Counted from the first letter of the stretch, positions 1-8,334 are shown. The stretch is DNA of 64,000 nt from Pseudomonas fildesensis (GCF_001050345.1 NZ_LFMW01000010.1:62001-126000), one strand, 5' to 3'. Notes: generated by a model from the sequence alone, not told the origin. Numbers and translations are program-made.

Positions 1-506
1 AAAAAGGCTTCCTCGACCTGATCCTGCAAACCGACCTGCTGCGCCTGGAAACCGTGCGCAGCCAGGAGCTGGCCAGCCACCCCATGGCGTGGATCGTCGC
101 CAGCCACTCGATCTACAACCGCGACTACGCCTCCCTCGCCGAACTGGCCCAGGAGCGCATCATCACCTACTCGAAAAACTCCCACCCGCACCAGGACGTC
201 ATCAGCCTGATGCAGGCCAACGGCGTGGCTGCACCGCGTATGAACTGCGTGAATTCGGTGTCGGCGATTACCCGGCTACTGCGTGACGGTTTTGGGATTG
301 GCGCGCTGCCGCCGGTACTGGTCAGTGGTGAACTGGCGCGCGGGGAGTTGGTGATGTTGCCGATGGCGCAGCGCCTGCCGAACTTGCAGGTGGTGGTGTC
401 GTGGCGGGTCGGCGTGGAGTTGGTGGAGGAGATTGTCGGGCTGTGCCAGAAGGTGGTGGCCAGGTATGCCGAAGAAGTCGGCGAAGAGCGGATGGTGCTG
501 AACTGA
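1..506 (+). CDS. LysR-family transcriptional regulator, C-terminal part (5' end outside window)
   Basis: The frame is open from the first bases of the window, so the start lies upstream. About 167 residues are visible and match the second half of a LysR effector-binding domain. A beta-strand followed by a conserved V-S-A-I-T-R-L-L-R helix leads to G-F-G-I-G-A-L-P, the hallmark 'GIGxLP' turn of these periplasmic-binding-protein-like domains. The DNA-binding half is missing, so the target genes cannot be named. A GTG at 54 could be mistaken for a start, but the preceding codons continue the same domain. A REPIN element follows its stop codon directly. Family assignment is firm; the effector is unknown. 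Confidence 0.85.
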   Translation, partial: KGFLDLILQTDLLRLETVRSQELASHPMAWIVASHSIYNRDYASLAELAQERIITYSKNSHPHQDVISLMQANGVAAPRMNCVNSVSAITRLLRDGFGIGALPPVLVSGELARGELVMLPMAQRLPNLQVVVSWRVGVELVEEIVGLCQKVVARYAEEVGEERMVLN

Positions 507-524
507 AGAAGCCGGATTAAGACT

Positions 525-612
525 GTGGGAGGGAGCTTGCTCCCGATGGCGGTGTGTCAGTCGATCTATTAATTGACTGATCCACCACCATCGGGAGCAA
601 GCCCCCTCCCAC
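525..612. repeat. REPIN: two inverted REP sequences
   Basis: The left arm (GTGGGAGGGAGCTTGCTCCC) and the right arm around 591-612 are near-perfect reverse complements separated by a short unrelated loop. The core is the same as in the elements at 8713 and 18026. It lies between the convergent ends of the LysR gene and the DUF2937 gene, the usual location for these elements in fluorescent pseudomonads. It could also act as a bidirectional terminator. No RAYT transposase gene is in the window. Confidence 0.85.
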
Positions 613-629
613 ATTGGACCGAGTTAGCC

Positions 630-1172
630 TTAAAGCCCCTTCAGGTCGCGCTCTTCAATCGGCCGGCTCTGACGCAGGCGTTTGCCGCCCAACACCACCC
701 AGTCGATCAAGCGGAACAGGCATTCCAGGCCGAACGACAACAGCATCGCCCCACCGAGTCCCCAGCCCATGGCTTCAGGCGTCAGCAAAATCTGGTAGCT
801 GTAGCCATTCCAGGTTTCCAGGCGGATATCCGGGTCGGCAGCCACCGCCACTTGCAGGGCGCGGATGTACCAGGGGCCTTGCATCGCCTGGAATTGCTTG
901 TCCAGCGCGAGCTGGCGGTTGAGCATCGTGCCCAGGCTGTTGGCATCGCTGCGAAACACCGGGTCATCACTGGCGCGGTAATGGGCCACCAGGGCCTGCA
1001 AATCGCCCTTGAAGAACTGCTGTGCGGTCGACTCAAAGCCGCGCAGGCCGGTCTGGGCCTCGATCAGGTGGGCTTCGACGCGCTTGGCATAGTCGTTGAT
1101 AAACCCCGGCACTTGCACGCCAACCAACAGGCCAATCGCAAACAACACCAACCGTAAATAACTCAGCAACAT
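630..1172 (-). CDS. DUF2937 family membrane protein
   Basis: About 180 residues from an ATG preceded by AAGGA. An upstream in-frame start would lengthen the N-terminus by 13 residues but would lose this ribosome-binding site. The N-terminus has a hydrophobic segment (LRLVLFAIGLLVG). A long polar helical middle follows, then a second hydrophobic segment near residues 140-165 (GWGLGGAMLLSFGLECL), then a basic tail. This fits the DUF2937 family, an inner-membrane protein of unknown function with a periplasmic loop between two transmembrane helices. It begins 12 bases after the stop codon of the glutamine amidotransferase gene on the same strand, so the two are probably co-transcribed. Confidence 0.75.
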   Translation of the reverse strand: MLLSYLRLVLFAIGLLVGVQVPGFINDYAKRVEAHLIEAQTGLRGFESTAQQFFKGDLQALVAHYRASDDPVFRSDANSLGTMLNRQLALDKQFQAMQGPWYIRALQVAVAADPDIRLETWNGYSYQILLTPEAMGWGLGGAMLLSFGLECLFRLIDWVVLGGKRLRQSRPIEERDLKGL

Positions 1173-1183
1173 AGTCGACTTCC

Positions 1184-1960
1184 TTATTCGGTGATGCCCT
1201 GGCTGACGCATTCACCGCGCCGCCACAGGCTCCATTGGCCCGGTTCGTAGCGGGTCCAGTTTTCGTTGTCGGTCAGCGGTTCGGTGGCGATCACCGTGAC
1301 CACATCATTTGGCGTGGTTTCGGCATGAAAATCGACGATCACGTCGACATCTTTCAAGCGCGCAGGGCCAAACGGGGCGCGCCGGGTGATCTGCGCCAGT
1401 TTGGTCGAGCAGTAGCAGAACAGCCAGTCGCCGTCGCTGAGCAGGCAATTGAACACGCCTTTGCTGCGGTATTCGGCGCAGGCGGCGATCAGGTCCGGCA
1501 GCATCTGTTCGATGTCCACCGGCTCGGGGAAGGCTTCCCGCACGCGGTTGAGCAAGTCGCAGAACGCGGCTTCGCTGTCGGTATCGCCCACCGGACGGTA
1601 GAAGGTGGCGCGGGGGTTGAAGTCCGCCAGTTGGCCGTTGTGGGCAAAACACCAGTTACGGCCCCACAGTTCACGCACGAACGGGTGGGTATTGGCCAGG
1701 CTCACCTTGCCCACGTTGGCCTGGCGGATATGGCCAATCACCACTTCACTCTTGATGGGATAACGCTGTACCAGCAGCGCGACTTCCGATTCGCTGCTCG
1801 CGGCCGGGTCCTGGAACAGACGCAGGCCACGGCCTTCGTAGAAGGCGATGCCCCAACCGTCGCGGTGGGGGCCGGTACGCCCGCCCCGCTGCATCAGCCC
1901 GGTAAAGCTGAACACGATATCGGTGGGGACGTTGGCACTCATGCCCAATAATTCACACAT
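1184..1960 (-). CDS. Class II glutamine amidotransferase, YafJ-like
   Basis: 258 residues starting Met-Cys-Glu-Leu-Leu. Cys2, exposed after removal of Met1, is the expected N-terminal nucleophile of class II (Ntn) glutamine amidotransferases. G-P-H-R-D-G-W-G near residue 30, I-G-H-I-R-Q-A-N near residue 78 and C-F-A-H-N-G near residue 107 are the conserved glutaminase-site motifs. There is no synthetase domain, so this is a stand-alone GATase of the YafJ type. These are thought to release ammonia from glutamine or to hydrolyse gamma-glutamyl amides; the substrate here is unknown. It lies just upstream of the DUF2937 gene on the same strand. Confidence 0.85.
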   Translation of the reverse strand: MCELLGMSANVPTDIVFSFTGLMQRGGRTGPHRDGWGIAFYEGRGLRLFQDPAASSESEVALLVQRYPIKSEVVIGHIRQANVGKVSLANTHPFVRELWGRNWCFAHNGQLADFNPRATFYRPVGDTDSEAAFCDLLNRVREAFPEPVDIEQMLPDLIAACAEYRSKGVFNCLLSDGDWLFCYCSTKLAQITRRAPFGPARLKDVDVIVDFHAETTPNDVVTVIATEPLTDNENWTRYEPGQWSLWRRGECVSQGITE

Positions 1961-1990
1961 GCCAGGGCTCTCGCTGCAGGGCGGACAACG

Positions 1991-2458
1991 TTAAAGGCGC
2001 GGTTCGACCCGCATACCGCTGACCGGCGCAGGACGGCGGAAAGGCTCGTCATCTTCGTCTTGCGGTTCGGCGGCCAAGGCCGCATCGACAGCCGCCTTGC
2101 GCTCACGGCGGGCCTTGGCGGCGCGCTCGATGGGCCAGCGGATCAGCACAAACACGAGGTACACGGCAAACGCGATCATCGTGTACATGAACAAATCGGA
2201 GATGGCGCGCCAGGCGTTGTTGCCGACCTTGAGCACCAGGTCCAGGGCGGTAATCGCCACGGCGGGTGCGAACTGGGTCTTGACCGGGTCGACGATGGTC
2301 GGGCTCAACAGCAGCACTGCCATCAGCAATTGCAACGGCTCACGCAACCAGCGCCAGATCCAGCGGGTCATGCGCCACCACACCAACAGGCAGCCCAAAG
2401 CGGCGAAGGCGTAAAGGCCCCAAGCGGTCAGATAGTCGTTCTCGGTCATGGTGTCCAT
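1991..2458 (-). CDS. Conserved inner-membrane protein of unknown function
   Basis: About 155 residues if translation starts at the ATG at 2458. A second ATG three codons on (MTENDYL) is equally possible, and neither has a strong ribosome-binding site. Three to four hydrophobic segments are visible: an aromatic-rich first pair (AFAALGCLLVWWRM, LLMAVLLLSPTIV) and a later one (MIAFAVYLVFVLIRWP). The C-terminal tail of about 45 residues is highly charged and Pro/Glu/Asp-rich. I do not recognise a named family. The gene diverges from the oligopeptidase gene and lies in line with the amidotransferase gene. Confidence 0.65.
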   Translation of the reverse strand: MDTMTENDYLTAWGLYAFAALGCLLVWWRMTRWIWRWLREPLQLLMAVLLLSPTIVDPVKTQFAPAVAITALDLVLKVGNNAWRAISDLFMYTMIAFAVYLVFVLIRWPIERAAKARRERKAAVDAALAAEPQDEDDEPFRRPAPVSGMRVEPRL

Positions 2459-2548
2459 GGCAAGGTAGGCAAACAGGCGGCTATGATAACGGCTTTTGCG
2501 TGTCGCGGCTGCAATGCCTGCCACCATCCGCCAGACAGAGAGTGACCC

Positions 2549-4603
2549 ATGCCTTCATCGACCCACATCACTGCCGCCCCGATTGCCCGCAAGGCCCCAG
2601 GCCAGGACCCATACGCCTGGCTGCAAGAGCGTGACAGCAGCGACGTCATGGATTACCTCAAGGCCGAAAACGCCTGGCAGGAAGCCCAATTGGCCGATCA
2701 GCAGGCGCTGCGCGAGACGCTGTTTGAAGAGATCAAGGGCCGCATCCTTGAGACCGACCTGTCGTTGCCCTCCCCATGGGGCCCGTACTTGTATTACACG
2801 CGCACCACCGCCGGCGACGAGTACGCCCGCCATTACCGCTGCCGCCGCCCGGCAGATGACAGCAATCAGGTGGATGACGCCAGCGAAGAGCTGTTGCTCG
2901 ACCCCAACGTGCTGGCCAATGGCGGCTTCTTCTCCCTCGGGGCGTTCAGCATCAGCCCCGACCACCAACGCCTGGCCTACAGCCTGGACACCAGCGGCGA
3001 AGAGATCTTCACCTTGTTTGTGAAGGAATTGGCCACCGGCAAAGTCAGCGAACTGGCGTTTGAAGACTGCGACGGCAGCATGACCTGGGCCAACGACAGT
3101 GTGACGCTGTTCTTCGGCGAGCTGGACGACACCCACCGCCCGCACAAGCTGTATCGCTATCGCCTGGACGGCACGGCGGCGCAGGAAGTGTTCCATGAAC
3201 CCGACGGGCGCTTCTTCCTGCATTGCTACCGCTCCAGCTCCGAACGCCAGTTGCTGCTGGCCCTGGGCAGCAAGACCACCAGCGAGATCTGGGCGCTGGA
3301 CGCCAACCAGCCGCACCTGGATTTCACCTGCCTCGCGCCACGGGTCGAAGACCATGAATACGATGTTGATCACGGCCAGCTCGACGGCGAATGGACCTGG
3401 TTCATCCGCAGCAACCGCGATGGCATCAACTATGCCCTGTATACCGCCCTCGATACCGGCAACGTGCCGGCCGAAGCCGACTGGCAGAACCTGATTCCCC
3501 ACAGCGTTGATGTGATGCTCGACGGCGTCAGCCTGAATGCCGGCGCCATGACCTTGAGCCTGCGCATCGGCGGCCTGCCGGTGATCGAAGTGCATCCGCA
3601 AGGCGTGTCGGCCTATCGCGTGGAGTTGCCTGACGCTGCCTACAGCCTCTACGTACAGAACAGCCTGGAATTCCCGAGCGACAAGATCCGCCTGCGCTAC
3701 GAGGCCCTGAACCGCCCGGCCCAGGTCCGTCAGCTGGAACTGGCCAGCGGCGCGCAACAGGTGCTCAAGGAGACGCCGGTGCTGGGCGCGTTCAACGCCG
3801 ACGACTATGTCAGCCAACGCCTGTGGGCCACCTCCGCAGACGGCACTCAGGTGCCGATCAGCCTGGTGGTCAAGCGCGACCAACTCGGCGAGCCGACGCC
3901 GCTGTACCTCTACGGCTACGGCGCCTACGGCCAGAGCCTCGACCCATGGTTCTCCCATGCACGCCTGAGCCTGCTCGACCGTGGCGTGGCGTTTGCCATT
4001 GCGCACGTGCGCGGCGGCGGTGAACTGGGTGAAGCCTGGTACCGCAATGGCAAGCAGGAACACAAACAGAACACCTTCAGCGACTTTATCGCCTGTGCGC
4101 AACACCTGATCGCCCAGGGCCTGACCACCTCCAAGCAACTGGCAATCAGCGGCGGCAGCGCCGGCGGGCTGCTGATCGGCGCGGTGCTCAACCAGCGTCC
4201 CGAGCTGTTCCAGGCGGCAATTGCCGAAGTGCCGTTTGTCGACGTGCTCAACACCATGCTCGACCCGGACCTGCCGCTGACCATCACCGAGTACGACGAG
4301 TGGGGCAACCCGGAAGAACCCGAGGTGTACGCACGCATCAAGGCTTACGCACCGTACGAAAACGTCAGCGCCCAGGCCTACCCGGCCACGCTGGTGATCG
4401 CCGGTTACAACGACAGCCGCGTGCAGTACTGGGAAGCGGCCAAGTGGGTAGCCAAGCTGCGCGATACCAAGACGGACGACAACCTGTTGCTGCTCAAGAC
4501 CGAACTGGGTGCCGGCCACGGCGGGATGAGCGGTCGTTACCAGGGATTACGTGACGTAGCGCTCGAATATGCATTTGTGTTTAAGGCGTTGCAGCTGGTT
4601 TAA
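2549..4603 (+). CDS. ptrB: Oligopeptidase B (S9A prolyl oligopeptidase family)
   Basis: 684 residues, the usual size for oligopeptidase B, a cytoplasmic serine peptidase that cuts short peptides after Arg or Lys. The N-terminal two thirds form the beta-propeller that screens substrate size; the last third is the alpha/beta-hydrolase domain. The catalytic triad is readable: Ser537 in G-G-S-A-G-G, Asp622 in Y-N-D-S-R, and His657 in G-A-G-H-G-G. The Y-G-Y-G-A-Y-G and R-G-G-G-E-L-G oxyanion and substrate motifs are also present. Strong homology to S9A enzymes makes the class certain; the distinction from prolyl oligopeptidase rests on overall resemblance. Confidence 0.92.
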   Translation: MPSSTHITAAPIARKAPGQDPYAWLQERDSSDVMDYLKAENAWQEAQLADQQALRETLFEEIKGRILETDLSLPSPWGPYLYYTRTTAGDEYARHYRCRRPADDSNQVDDASEELLLDPNVLANGGFFSLGAFSISPDHQRLAYSLDTSGEEIFTLFVKELATGKVSELAFEDCDGSMTWANDSVTLFFGELDDTHRPHKLYRYRLDGTAAQEVFHEPDGRFFLHCYRSSSERQLLLALGSKTTSEIWALDANQPHLDFTCLAPRVEDHEYDVDHGQLDGEWTWFIRSNRDGINYALYTALDTGNVPAEADWQNLIPHSVDVMLDGVSLNAGAMTLSLRIGGLPVIEVHPQGVSAYRVELPDAAYSLYVQNSLEFPSDKIRLRYEALNRPAQVRQLELASGAQQVLKETPVLGAFNADDYVSQRLWATSADGTQVPISLVVKRDQLGEPTPLYLYGYGAYGQSLDPWFSHARLSLLDRGVAFAIAHVRGGGELGEAWYRNGKQEHKQNTFSDFIACAQHLIAQGLTTSKQLAISGGSAGGLLIGAVLNQRPELFQAAIAEVPFVDVLNTMLDPDLPLTITEYDEWGNPEEPEVYARIKAYAPYENVSAQAYPATLVIAGYNDSRVQYWEAAKWVAKLRDTKTDDNLLLLKTELGAGHGGMSGRYQGLRDVALEYAFVFKALQLV

Positions 4604-4611
4604 GGAACTTC

Positions 4612-4647
4612 GTAGGGCGGTTGTGTCTGAGTACAGAACCGCCCTAC
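4612..4647. terminator. Perfect 11-bp hairpin after the oligopeptidase gene
   Basis: GTAGGGCGGTT (4612-4622) is the exact reverse complement of 4637-4647, with a 14-base loop, nine bases after the stop codon at 4603. No U-run follows, so it is either a weak terminator or a solitary repeat element. Confidence 0.5.
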
Positions 4648-4673
4648 AAGATTGACGGACCAAGATTGCAGCC

Positions 4674-5147
4674 ATGCCAGAACCGACCTTACTCAGCAAT
4701 GAAATTCGCGACATGCTCATGGATTGCGGCTTGTTCGATCCCCTGCTGCCGGAAGATTTTCACATCGCCGCCGGTTACTTCAACATCAGCAGCATTGCCC
4801 GCGATGAGGTGATCTTCCTCGAAGGCGATGCCGGCACGTTCATGTGCATCATCCACAGCGGCCAGGTGGCGGTGCAGAAAACCAATCACGACGGCCAGCG
4901 CCTGAGCATCGCCACCCTGCGCAGTGGCCGGGCCTTTGGTGAAATGGCGGTGCTCGACGGCGAGCGGCGCTCCGCCAGTTGCGTGGCCGCCAGTGATTGC
5001 GTGCTATTGAATTTGGGTAAGGATTCCCTGGAAAAAATGCTCAACGAGGCGCCCAGGGTGGCCGCCAAGATCATCCGCGCGATTGCCATCGCCCTGTCCA
5101 AACGCCTGCGCATGGCGGATGGACAGCTACTGTCTCAACAGTTTTAA
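4674..5147 (+). CDS. Cyclic-nucleotide-binding domain protein (Crp/Fnr-type sensor without DNA-binding domain)
   Basis: 157 residues. The central part is a cNMP-binding beta-roll: V-I-F-L-E-G-D-A-G, then I-I-H-S-G-Q-V, and the phosphate-binding cassette F-G-E-M-A-V-L-D-G-E-R-R-S-A near residues 85-100. The cassette has the Gly-Glu and Arg expected to hold the cyclic nucleotide. The protein ends after a helix (RAIAIALSKRLRMADGQLL) and has no helix-turn-helix domain, so it probably regulates a partner protein rather than DNA. Proteins of this layout are common in Pseudomonas and mostly uncharacterised. Confidence 0.85.
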   Translation: MPEPTLLSNEIRDMLMDCGLFDPLLPEDFHIAAGYFNISSIARDEVIFLEGDAGTFMCIIHSGQVAVQKTNHDGQRLSIATLRSGRAFGEMAVLDGERRSASCVAASDCVLLNLGKDSLEKMLNEAPRVAAKIIRAIAIALSKRLRMADGQLLSQQF

Positions 5148-5156
5148 GGGCTGGTT

Positions 5157-5435
5157 TTAACCGCCGGGCGTCTTCGGCTTGCTGTCGTTCTGCTGCAGGC
5201 CAGGCACCGTCTGGTCCTTCGGCGGCGTCGGCAGCACGATGGGTACCAAGGGTGGCGAGCCGTTCGTCTTGGGTACGGCCGGCGGGGTGACTTGCGGGTA
5301 GAGCGTCGGCGTCGGGGTGCCCGGTGCGCCGGGGGTTGGCGCTGGCGCGATCGGTACGGTTTGCAACTCCTGAGCCTGCGCCGCACCCAATGTGAGCGCG
5401 CTCAACACAATGACCGTTAGAATGCTGCACTTCAT
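5157..5435 (-). CDS. Small secreted proline-rich protein
   Basis: 92 residues starting at an ATG preceded by GGAG. The open frame continues far upstream, but that part is only the antisense of the neighbouring methyltransferase gene. A clear signal peptide (MKCSILTVIVLSALTLGAAQA, cut before QE) is followed by a low-complexity chain rich in Pro, Thr and Val. The mature protein would be about 70 residues, extracytoplasmic and without predicted fold. It converges with the cyclic-nucleotide-binding gene. Function is unknown. Confidence 0.65.
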   Translation of the reverse strand: MKCSILTVIVLSALTLGAAQAQELQTVPIAPAPTPGAPGTPTPTLYPQVTPPAVPKTNGSPPLVPIVLPTPPKDQTVPGLQQNDSKPKTPGG

Positions 5436-5513
5436 CGATGGCTCCATGGCCTGACCGGAATGTCGTAAGGCTACTCCCAACCGCGCAAGAATGCCCTTCC
5501 CAATGAGATTTCC

Positions 5514-6194
5514 ATGAAACGTTTCGTTCTGCTGGACACCACCCCGATCCCCGACAACGGCGGTGCCTTGTGCCTGTTCGAATACGGCGAGGATTTTGTC
5601 ATCAAGATCCAGGGCGGTGACGGCGGCCAGTTGATGAACACGCGCATGCACGGCTCCGAAGACGCGCTGGCGGAAATCCCCTGCCGCAAGGTCGCCGGCC
5701 GCCCAGGTTCGCGGGTGTTGATCGGCGGGCTGGGCATGGGCTTTACCCTGGCGTCGGCCCTCAAGCATCTGGGCAAGACCGCCGAAGTGGTGGTGGCGGA
5801 ATTGGTACCCGGCGTTGTGGAATGGAACCGTGGGCCGCTGGGAGAAAAGGCCGGGCGCCCGTTGCTCGACCCACGCACAGTGATCCGCATGGAAGACGTG
5901 GCCAAAGTGCTGCAAGCCGAGCCCCTGGGCTTTGACGCAATCATGCTCGACGTCGACAACGGCCCCGAAGGCCTCACGCAAAAGGCCAACAGTTGGCTGT
6001 ATTCCGCCGGCGGCCTGGCCGCTTGCTCCAAGGCCCTGCGGCCCAAGGGCGTACTGGCGGTGTGGTCGGCCAGCGCCGACAAACTGTTCAGCGACAAACT
6101 GCGCAAGGCCGGCTTCAAGGCAGAGGAAGTGCAGGTCTTCGCCCACGGCAACAAGGGCACGCGGCACACCATCTGGATTGCCCAAAAACTGTAG
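5514..6194 (+). CDS. Spermidine-synthase-like class I methyltransferase fold protein
   Basis: 226 residues. The Rossmann-type nucleotide loop is V-L-I-G-G-L-G-M-G-F near residues 67-76, followed by an acidic strand end (VVVAELVPGVVEW) and a D-A-I-M-L-D-V-D-N-G-P motif near residue 143. That motif matches the spermidine synthase/SAM-dependent transferase superfamily. There is no N-terminal beta-barrel of a true spermidine synthase, so the reaction and substrate are uncertain. The ATG at 5514 begins a compact protein (MKRFVLLDTTPIPD) and diverges from the proline-rich protein gene. Confidence 0.75.
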   Translation: MKRFVLLDTTPIPDNGGALCLFEYGEDFVIKIQGGDGGQLMNTRMHGSEDALAEIPCRKVAGRPGSRVLIGGLGMGFTLASALKHLGKTAEVVVAELVPGVVEWNRGPLGEKAGRPLLDPRTVIRMEDVAKVLQAEPLGFDAIMLDVDNGPEGLTQKANSWLYSAGGLAACSKALRPKGVLAVWSASADKLFSDKLRKAGFKAEEVQVFAHGNKGTRHTIWIAQKL

Positions 6195-6231
6195 GCGCCG
6201 GTTTGATCACCGCACTCCTTACGGGCCTCAT

Positions 6232-6247
6232 CGCCGGCAAGCCGGCG
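6232..6247. repeat. Short REP-like palindrome
   Basis: CGCCGGCAAGCCGGCG is a 7-bp stem around a 2-base loop. It belongs to the 'GCCGGC-AA-GCCGGC' family also seen at 11223 and 38531. It sits between the convergent ends of two genes, so it may serve as their shared terminator. Confidence 0.55.
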
Positions 6248-6248
6248 T

Positions 6249-7175
6249 CTACAGGGGGTGGGGTGATTTTCGGTAATCGATCACGTAGGGCACTTTGTTG
6301 TCGAAGGTCTTCTTCAACGCCTTCTGGTCGATTGCGGTAAAGCCGCCCAACTGATGCGCGGTGAAGCCACTGTCGCCCACGGGCGCATCGGGGCTCAGGC
6401 TGACCATGCGTTGGGCCACCGCCTCGATGGCGTCCTTATAGCCCTTCTTCTTGTGCAGATTGAACGCGCCCAGGTCCAGCTGGGTGCGCAACCAACTGCC
6501 CCAGTAAAACTCCAGGAACTCCGGCACCACGCCCGCCGAATCCGGCTTGCCATAAGCCGCCTTGCGCGTGAAATACACCAGGCTGCGCAAGGTGTCGTCC
6601 TGCAAGCTGTTGAAGCCCAGGTGCGCCGGTAATTGCGCGGGCCTGATGCGGCGCCCCTGATTGTCCTTGAGCCAGACCTTGTGCCCCTGCTCCATGCGCT
6701 GCCAGAACGTTGCCAGGTCGGGGCTGTTGCTGAAATCGTCGGTCACCCGCACCCACATTTTCAGTTGCGGGCCGGCGCCGGGTTGCTCCCACAGCGTGGT
6801 GAAGCTGTGATGGCCGTCGGTCAGGTAGAGCTGGCCGCCGGGGCCAACGATCACGGTTTTCATTTCTTCAGGATGGGTGCCAACCGGGCTTTGGCAGGTG
6901 AAGCTTGCGGGGTTATGCAGGTCGGCGTGCTTGTCGACCTTACCGGCGTCACCCTGGCCGTTGGTCTCGCAGTATTCATCGAACACCTTGGCCGGCGATT
7001 CGGCGAACAACCCGAGGCTGTAGTGGATCTCATCGAACCCCACTACCGCCTGGGTCGGGTGCAATTGCTCCAGGGTGACCTCGATCACCTGCCCAGGTTT
7101 GGGCGCCGTGAACGCCTGGGCGTGGGCGGTGAACGCGCACAGCAGTATCGCCGACAGCCATGAATGCAGACGCAT
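6249..7175 (-). CDS. Exported ParB/Srx-like family protein
   Basis: About 308 residues from the ATG at 7175; a TTG two codons upstream is less likely. The N-terminal signal peptide (MRLHSWLSAILLCAFTAHAQA) predicts export. After it comes P-G-Q-V-I-E-V-T-L-E-Q-L-H-P-T-Q, the opening of the ParB-like fold, and L-T-D-G-H-H-S near residue 118, which corresponds to the conserved 'xDGxHR' site of that fold. Exported members (the ParB-like family PF08857) are common in proteobacteria and should not be read as chromosome partitioning proteins. It is monocistronic and its biochemical role is unknown. Confidence 0.8.
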   Translation of the reverse strand: MRLHSWLSAILLCAFTAHAQAFTAPKPGQVIEVTLEQLHPTQAVVGFDEIHYSLGLFAESPAKVFDEYCETNGQGDAGKVDKHADLHNPASFTCQSPVGTHPEEMKTVIVGPGGQLYLTDGHHSFTTLWEQPGAGPQLKMWVRVTDDFSNSPDLATFWQRMEQGHKVWLKDNQGRRIRPAQLPAHLGFNSLQDDTLRSLVYFTRKAAYGKPDSAGVVPEFLEFYWGSWLRTQLDLGAFNLHKKKGYKDAIEAVAQRMVSLSPDAPVGDSGFTAHQLGGFTAIDQKALKKTFDNKVPYVIDYRKSPHPL

Positions 7176-7324
7176 GAGCAAAGACCCTTATGAATTCAGT
7201 GGGGCGATACTACAAACATTTACGCCCGCCAGGCTGTACCGCAGCTGAAAAAGCCAGGCGCTAATTGCGCCACGAGCGGCTAGAATCAACGCTATCCGTG
7301 ACCACCAAAAAGACAGGAGCCATG

Positions 7325-7699
7325 ATGAGCTCGACCAACCCGCCCTCCCACACCGCCAAGCTGGACCGCATCCTCGCCGATGCCCAGCGCGACCGGGAAA
7401 TGGGCTACCGCGACAAAGCCTTGAAGATGTACCCGCACGTGTGCGGCCGCTGCGCCCGTGAGTTCGCCGGCAAACGCCTGAGCGAACTGACCGTGCACCA
7501 CCGCAACCATAACCATGACGACAACCCCCAGGACGGCTCCAACTGGGAGTTGCTGTGCTTGTACTGCCACGACAACGAGCACTCGCGCTACACCGATCAG
7601 CAGTACTTCAGTGAAGGCTCCACCAGCAGCCCGACGATTGCCAAGGCGACGCACAACCCGTTTGCGGCGTTGGCGGGGTTGATGAAAAAAGACGACTGA
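7325..7699 (+). CDS. yajD: YajD-family HNH nuclease
   Basis: 124 residues from the ATG at 7325, which is five bases after AGGAG; the ATG at 7322 is only two bases from it. The HNH motif reads L-T-V-H-H-R-N-H-N-H-D-D-N, followed by N-W-E-L-L-C-L-Y-C-H-D-N-E-H. Two Cys pairs (C-G-R-C near residue 40 and C-L-Y-C near residue 80) form the structural zinc site. This matches E. coli YajD, a small putative endonuclease of unknown target. The C-terminus ends in a polar tail with F-A-A-L-A-G-L-M-K-K, common in the family. Confidence 0.87.
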   Translation: MSSTNPPSHTAKLDRILADAQRDREMGYRDKALKMYPHVCGRCAREFAGKRLSELTVHHRNHNHDDNPQDGSNWELLCLYCHDNEHSRYTDQQYFSEGSTSSPTIAKATHNPFAALAGLMKKDD

Positions 7700-7707
7700 A
7701 AGCTCCT

Positions 7708-7760
7708 AGCTGCAAGCTGCAAGAAAAAGCCGCCCTGCTTTTAACTTGCAGCTTGCAGCT
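7708..7760. repeat. Perfect 16-bp inverted repeat between yajD and the RNA methyltransferase gene
   Basis: AGCTGCAAGCTGCAAG (7708-7723) is the exact reverse complement of 7745-7760, with a 21-base loop. Each arm is itself a tandem of a 7-base unit (GCTGCAA). It follows the stop of yajD and may terminate it, while its right arm abuts the next promoter. Confidence 0.75.
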
Positions 7761-7772
7761 TGCCGCTATAAT
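7746..7772 (+). promoter_or_regulatory. Candidate sigma-70 promoter for the SPOUT methyltransferase gene
   Basis: A perfect TATAAT lies at 7767-7772 with a TTGCAG at 7746-7751 as a possible -35 (15-base spacer). The GTG start at 7799 is 26 bases downstream. The -35 falls inside the right arm of the inverted repeat. Confidence 0.5.
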
Positions 7773-7798
7773 GCTGCCCTTTTAAGGCACCCTTCCCC

Positions 7799-8266
7799 GT
7801 GGGCAATAAACGCTACAGCTGCATCGGTCTGTATAACCCCAAATCCCCCGAAAACGTCGGTTCGGTCATGCGCGCCGCCGGCTGCTACGGCGTTGCCTCG
7901 GTGTTCTACACCGGCGTGCGTTACGAGCGCGCGCGGGATTTCGTCACCGACACCAAGAAAGTCCACCACGACATTCCGCTGATCGGCATCGACGACCTGA
8001 AAAAGATCCTGCCGCTGGGCTGCATCCCGGTCGCCGTGGAACTGGTGGAAGGCGCCCGCCCGCTGCCCGAATACACCCATCCCGACCGCGCGCTGTATAT
8101 CTTCGGCCCGGAAGACGGCTCGCTGGATAAAGAGATTCGCGACTGGTGTGAAGACGTGATCTACATCCCGACCACCGGCTGCATGAACCTCGCCGCCACC
8201 GTCAACGTGGTGCTCTACGACCGCCTCGCCAAGGGCAATAACACCCGCTCGGGCCCCAAGTACTAA
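7799..8266 (+). CDS. TrmH/SpoU-family (SPOUT) RNA 2'-O-methyltransferase
   Basis: 155 residues, starting at GTG with AAGG 11 bases upstream. The three SPOUT motifs are clear: N-P-K-S-P-E-N-V-G-S-V-M-R-A (motif 1, RNA binding and catalytic Arg), F-G-P-E-D-G-S-L-D-K-E-I (motif 2), and I-P-T-T-G-C-M-N-L-A-A-T-V-N-V (motif 3, SAM-binding knot). It is a minimal catalytic domain without an accessory RNA-binding domain. The likely reaction is ribose methylation of tRNA or rRNA, but the modified position cannot be read from sequence. Confidence 0.87.
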   Translation: MGNKRYSCIGLYNPKSPENVGSVMRAAGCYGVASVFYTGVRYERARDFVTDTKKVHHDIPLIGIDDLKKILPLGCIPVAVELVEGARPLPEYTHPDRALYIFGPEDGSLDKEIRDWCEDVIYIPTTGCMNLAATVNVVLYDRLAKGNNTRSGPKY

Positions 8267-8334
8267 TTTTTCGGGAACATCCAGCGCCTGCAAACAGTCA
8301 GCTACCTATCACTAGCCCTTGTTGGAGACAGACC

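Noticed and set aside
2555..4519. A 654-codon open frame antisense to the oligopeptidase gene
   Set aside because: It mirrors the GC-rich codons of ptrB, is rich in Ala, Val, Gln and Gly with no domain, and the sense gene has a complete catalytic triad.
5436..6185. Long N-terminal extension of the small proline-rich protein
   Set aside because: This stretch is the antisense of the spermidine-synthase-like gene. A signal peptide and GGAG site mark the start at 5435.
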